From NCBI GenBank assembly GCA_017629895.1, contig JAGBWF010000051.1, forward strand, positions 1 to 32,093: a stretch of 32,093 nucleotides of DNA. Reading direction: 5' to 3'. Source of the stretch: Clostridia bacterium. GTDB lineage: Bacteria; Bacillota; Clostridia; Oscillospirales; CAG-382. The translations under genes and the position numbers were made by a program. How positions within the stretch are numbered: position 1 is the first letter of the stretch; each line of letters opens with the position of its first letter. Below are positions 31,368 through 32,093 of this stretch, piece after piece. Under the pieces are notes generated by a model that saw nothing but the letters and a program-made list of their open reading frames with translations, was not told where the DNA came from and ran no database searches.

Positions 31368-31907
31368 TTAGTTGTTCTTTGCCTTGCCGATAGCAGCCTT
31401 AACGTAGCCGAACGCGCCGACAACGCAGAAGATCAAGCCGATACCGAGGTCTTTGAGATATGCGATTGCGATTTCGGTATCTTCAACGAGGAAGAGATAG
31501 CCTGCACGCACAGATTCGGCAAAGGTAAGCGTGAAATCGACCTCGCCGTTTGCAAACCAATCCTGATAAGCGTTGTAAACGTCATAGGAAAGGCAGAGAT
31601 ACCAAGCGGCAACGATAACCAGGAAGGCAAGAACGGTCGAAATGATAACGCCCTTAACGCTTTCGCGCTTGCCGAAGATAGCATAGCCCTTAATCGCACA
31701 GACAACGCCGATGATACCGCTGATTGCGGCAAGGAAGCCGATCTGATAAAGCAAAAACCAAACGATGCCGCCCGCGAGCGAGAAGAGAAGCGCGCCGACT
31801 ATACCTGCAAGAACATTTTCCTCTTTGGGCGCAATAGGCTGTACGGGAGGTGCCTGCGTAGCGTCGGGGTTGTTATCGGTGAATTCGGGTTCAAAGTTTT
31901 CGTTCAT
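31368..31907 (-). CDS. Small polytopic membrane protein, function unknown
   Basis: I do not recognise this 179-residue protein. A Pro/Asn-rich cytoplasmic-type N-terminus (~1-30) is followed by four hydrophobic segments (~33-53, ~54-76, ~86-108 and ~150-172). A loop between the third and fourth carries YDVYNAYQDWFANGEVDF. The layout resembles small DUF4190-like membrane proteins but I see no diagnostic motif. GGAGG stands 7-8 bases before the ATG. A consensus promoter 115 bases upstream gives a long leader, and the region contains a repeated promoter-like sequence. It converges on the lipoprotein gene across a shared terminator. Confidence 0.8.
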   Translation of the reverse strand: MNENFEPEFTDNNPDATQAPPVQPIAPKEENVLAGIVGALLFSLAGGIVWFLLYQIGFLAAISGIIGVVCAIKGYAIFGKRESVKGVIISTVLAFLVIVAAWYLCLSYDVYNAYQDWFANGEVDFTLTFAESVRAGYLFLVEDTEIAIAYLKDLGIGLIFCVVGAFGYVKAAIGKAKNN

Positions 31908-32021
31908 AAATATACCTCCGTTTTTTCAAGAAAAAGAAACCAACAGATTGTTGATAGAAATGTTTATTTTTCTTGCCTTTTTGATTTAGGATTCGACATT
32001 TTCCACCGAAATATCTAATGC

Positions 32022-32093
32022 GTACATTATATAATCCGAAAGTCTATTTGTCAAGACATTATTGATATTATATATAATTTGTACATTATATAA
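32022..32093. repeat. 13-bp direct repeat over promoter -10 elements
   Basis: GTACATTATATAA occurs at 32022-32034 and at 32081-32093 (59 bp apart, the second touching the window edge). On the minus strand each contains TATAAT, so these may be two tandem promoters or operator copies. Confidence 0.5.
32026..32054 (-). promoter_or_regulatory. Sigma-A-type promoter of the small membrane protein gene
   Basis: On the minus strand TTGACA (32049-32054) and TATAAT (32026-32031) have a 17-bp spacer. Confidence 0.8.

Noticed and set aside
28922-31423. 833-codon open frame antisense to the lipoprotein gene
   Set aside because: It mirrors the lipoprotein's codon pattern, has no ribosome binding site and no recognisable domain, while the plus-strand gene has signal peptide, promoter and domains.

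Overview
The window looks like chromosomal DNA from a spore-forming Bacillota, most likely a gut-type member of class Clostridia (Oscillospiraceae/Ruminococcaceae-like). This is inferred from spoIID and spoIIQ homologues, an RNase Y-YmdB pair, a NifS-like/ThiI pair, type I dockerin domains on secreted proteins, strong AAGGAG-type ribosome binding sites, sigma-A-like promoters and a GC content that looks close to 50%. I ran no database search; family names come from motifs and domain order.

Layout. 1-2207 (minus): an autoregulated MarR-type regulator and one half of a heterodimeric ABC exporter, running off the left edge. 2229-4231 (plus): a ribokinase-family sugar kinase and a Gfo/Idh/MocA-type oxidoreductase. 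4253-8623 (plus): three exported proteins, namely a papain-like/SH3b/dockerin protein, a small coiled-coil protein behind a structured leader, and a SPOR-like/SpoIID-domain protein translationally coupled to it. 8622-12956 (minus): a four-gene operon of cysteine desulfurase, ThiI, a PncC/CinA amidase domain and a membrane TPR-like protein. 13035-19583 (plus): housekeeping genes rny, ymdB, yajC, an M29 aminopeptidase, a TIM-barrel sugar isomerase/epimerase-like protein and an Mrp/NBP35-type Fe-S ATPase. These are separated by repeat-rich intergenic DNA, including a 42-bp tandem repeat just before the epimerase. 19608-21218: palindromes, a membrane protein (minus), tRNA-Gln(CTG), and a cluster of hairpins with a second copy of the tRNA 3' end. 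21219-25711 (plus): a transsulfuration enzyme, a secreted membrane-anchored protein of unknown function, and a CHAP/FIVAR/discoidin/dockerin protein. 25710-28636 (minus): a SpoIIE-type PP2C phosphatase followed by spoIID and spoIIQ. 28679-31355 (plus): a large DUF4855-type lipoprotein with two discoidin-like domains. 31368-32093 (minus): a small membrane protein with tandem promoter-like repeats.

How they fit together. Two themes stand out beside the housekeeping genes. One is envelope remodelling: two SpoIID-domain proteins, an M23 SpoIIQ-like protein, a CHAP protein and a papain-like protein, two of which carry dockerins although no cohesin is in view. The other is sulfur and Fe-S metabolism: NifS-like, ThiI, Mrp and a Cys/Met PLP enzyme. 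I see no phage, CRISPR array, transposase or restriction system. The most unusual signals are in the non-coding DNA: the tRNA-Gln 3'-end duplication with nested hairpins, the 42-bp tandem repeat between a ribosome binding site and its apparent gene, the structured leader at 6332-6453, and the hairpin over the spoIIQ translation start.
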